Positions 63,681-64,000 of a stretch of 64,000 bases of DNA are shown one piece after another (position 1 is the first letter of the stretch; each line of letters opens with the position of its first letter). Origin of the DNA: Mariniflexile sp. TRM1-10 (GTDB lineage: Bacteria > Bacteroidota > Bacteroidia > Flavobacteriales > Flavobacteriaceae); NCBI RefSeq assembly GCF_003425985.1, contig NZ_CP022985.1, positions 2,712,001 to 2,776,000 of the forward strand. The letters run 5' to 3'. The notes below the pieces were generated by a model. That model was not told the DNA's origin. It did no database searches and saw nothing but the letters and a program-made list of their open reading frames with translations. The translations under genes were made by a program, and so were the position numbers.

Positions 63681-64000
63681 ATGAAGAACATTCTCTTATT
63701 AGTTTTATTTACTGTTTCGGTTATAAGTTGTAATAAAAACACCGGTAATAGTAACAATAAAAATCCGCTTTTAGTTAACCATGTAGATCCTTTTATAGGA
63801 ACAGGTGGTCATGGGCATACCTACCCTGGGGCAACAGTTCCTTTTGGCATGCTACAAGTAAGCCCCGATAATGGGATTTCAAATTGGGATTGGTGTTCGG
63901 GGTACCATTATTCCGATTCTATTGTTGTTGGTTTTAGCCATTTACATCTAAGCGGCACAGGTATTGGCGATTTAGCCGATGTGTTGTTTATGCCAACAAA
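63681..64000 (+). CDS. GH92 alpha-mannosidase-like lipoprotein, 5' part
   Basis: The ATG at 63681 opens a frame that runs off the window after 106 complete codons. A type II signal peptide ends in VISC, followed by a short Asn/Lys-rich linker. Then comes the GH92 opening: VNHVDPFIGTGGHGHTYPGA, TVPFGMLQVSPDN, GYHYSDS and GFSHLHLSGTGIGDLAD. GH92 enzymes are exo-alpha-mannosidases, often acting on N-glycans or mannan. It diverges from the two-component genes. Confidence 0.9.
   Translation, partial: MKNILLLVLFTVSVISCNKNTGNSNNKNPLLVNHVDPFIGTGGHGHTYPGATVPFGMLQVSPDNGISNWDWCSGYHYSDSIVVGFSHLHLSGTGIGDLADVLFMPT

Overview
The window is a chromosomal segment of a marine-type member of the Bacteroidota, most likely a Flavobacteriaceae species. 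Evidence: AT-rich DNA; the gliding lipoprotein GldI; two SusC/SusD pairs; large Bacteroidota-type LepB; promoters of the TAnnTTTG (-7) type without Shine-Dalgarno sequences; and a parA-parB-DUF5683-dapB-lepB-WbqC gene order that I recall as common in flavobacteria (memory, not a search).

Layout. (1) 1-3755 is an accessory stretch: unrelated small minus-strand genes (zeta-like kinase/toxin with a small partner, a coiled-coil lipoprotein, a formylglutamate-amidohydrolase-like protein) separated by repeats, including a ~350 bp direct repeat present twice. It ends at the broken C-terminus of a tyrosine recombinase, so it looks like a decayed cassette array. (2) 3756-24661 is mostly core genome: an envelope/folding operon (nrnA, gldI, cyclophilin-FKBP fusion, lgt, DUF192), ndk, three cold-shock genes, a DciA-like gene, recF, a TPR protein, ribH, mutL, two rhomboid proteases, a membrane EEP phosphatase, then the lepB/dapB/parAB operon. 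(3) 24662-29527 holds a MITE-like element, an M16 peptidase and an IS110-family element. (4) 29533-38714 has methylmalonyl-CoA mutase (two subunits with a small protein between), an FtsB-like protein, udk, and an outer-membrane/periplasmic oxidation operon (TonB receptor, PQQ-type sugar dehydrogenase, cytochrome c). (5) tRNA-Pro at 38869.

(6) 39314-56106 is a 17 kb one-direction locus with two SusCD pairs, three fasciclin (FAS1) lipoproteins and a DUF4998/DUF5013-like lipoprotein, closed by a strong terminator and containing no recognisable glycoside hydrolase. (7) 56649-64000 is a glycan-use region: a small membrane protein, GH29 alpha-L-fucosidase, a NagB/PIG-L fusion, a LytTR/LytS-type two-component pair, and the start of a GH92 alpha-mannosidase. 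Together regions 6 and 7 suggest binding and breakdown of fucose-, mannose- and hexosamine-containing glycans, though the FAS1 locus may serve another ligand.

Several non-coding features stand out: a MITE-like repeat present at 8879 and 62330; a hairpin module inside the first copy that recurs at 24788 with a different but still paired stem; a tandem duplication of the 3' end of the EEP gene; and paired AGGAT direct repeats with 10 bp spacing upstream of both genes that begin the FAS1 region.
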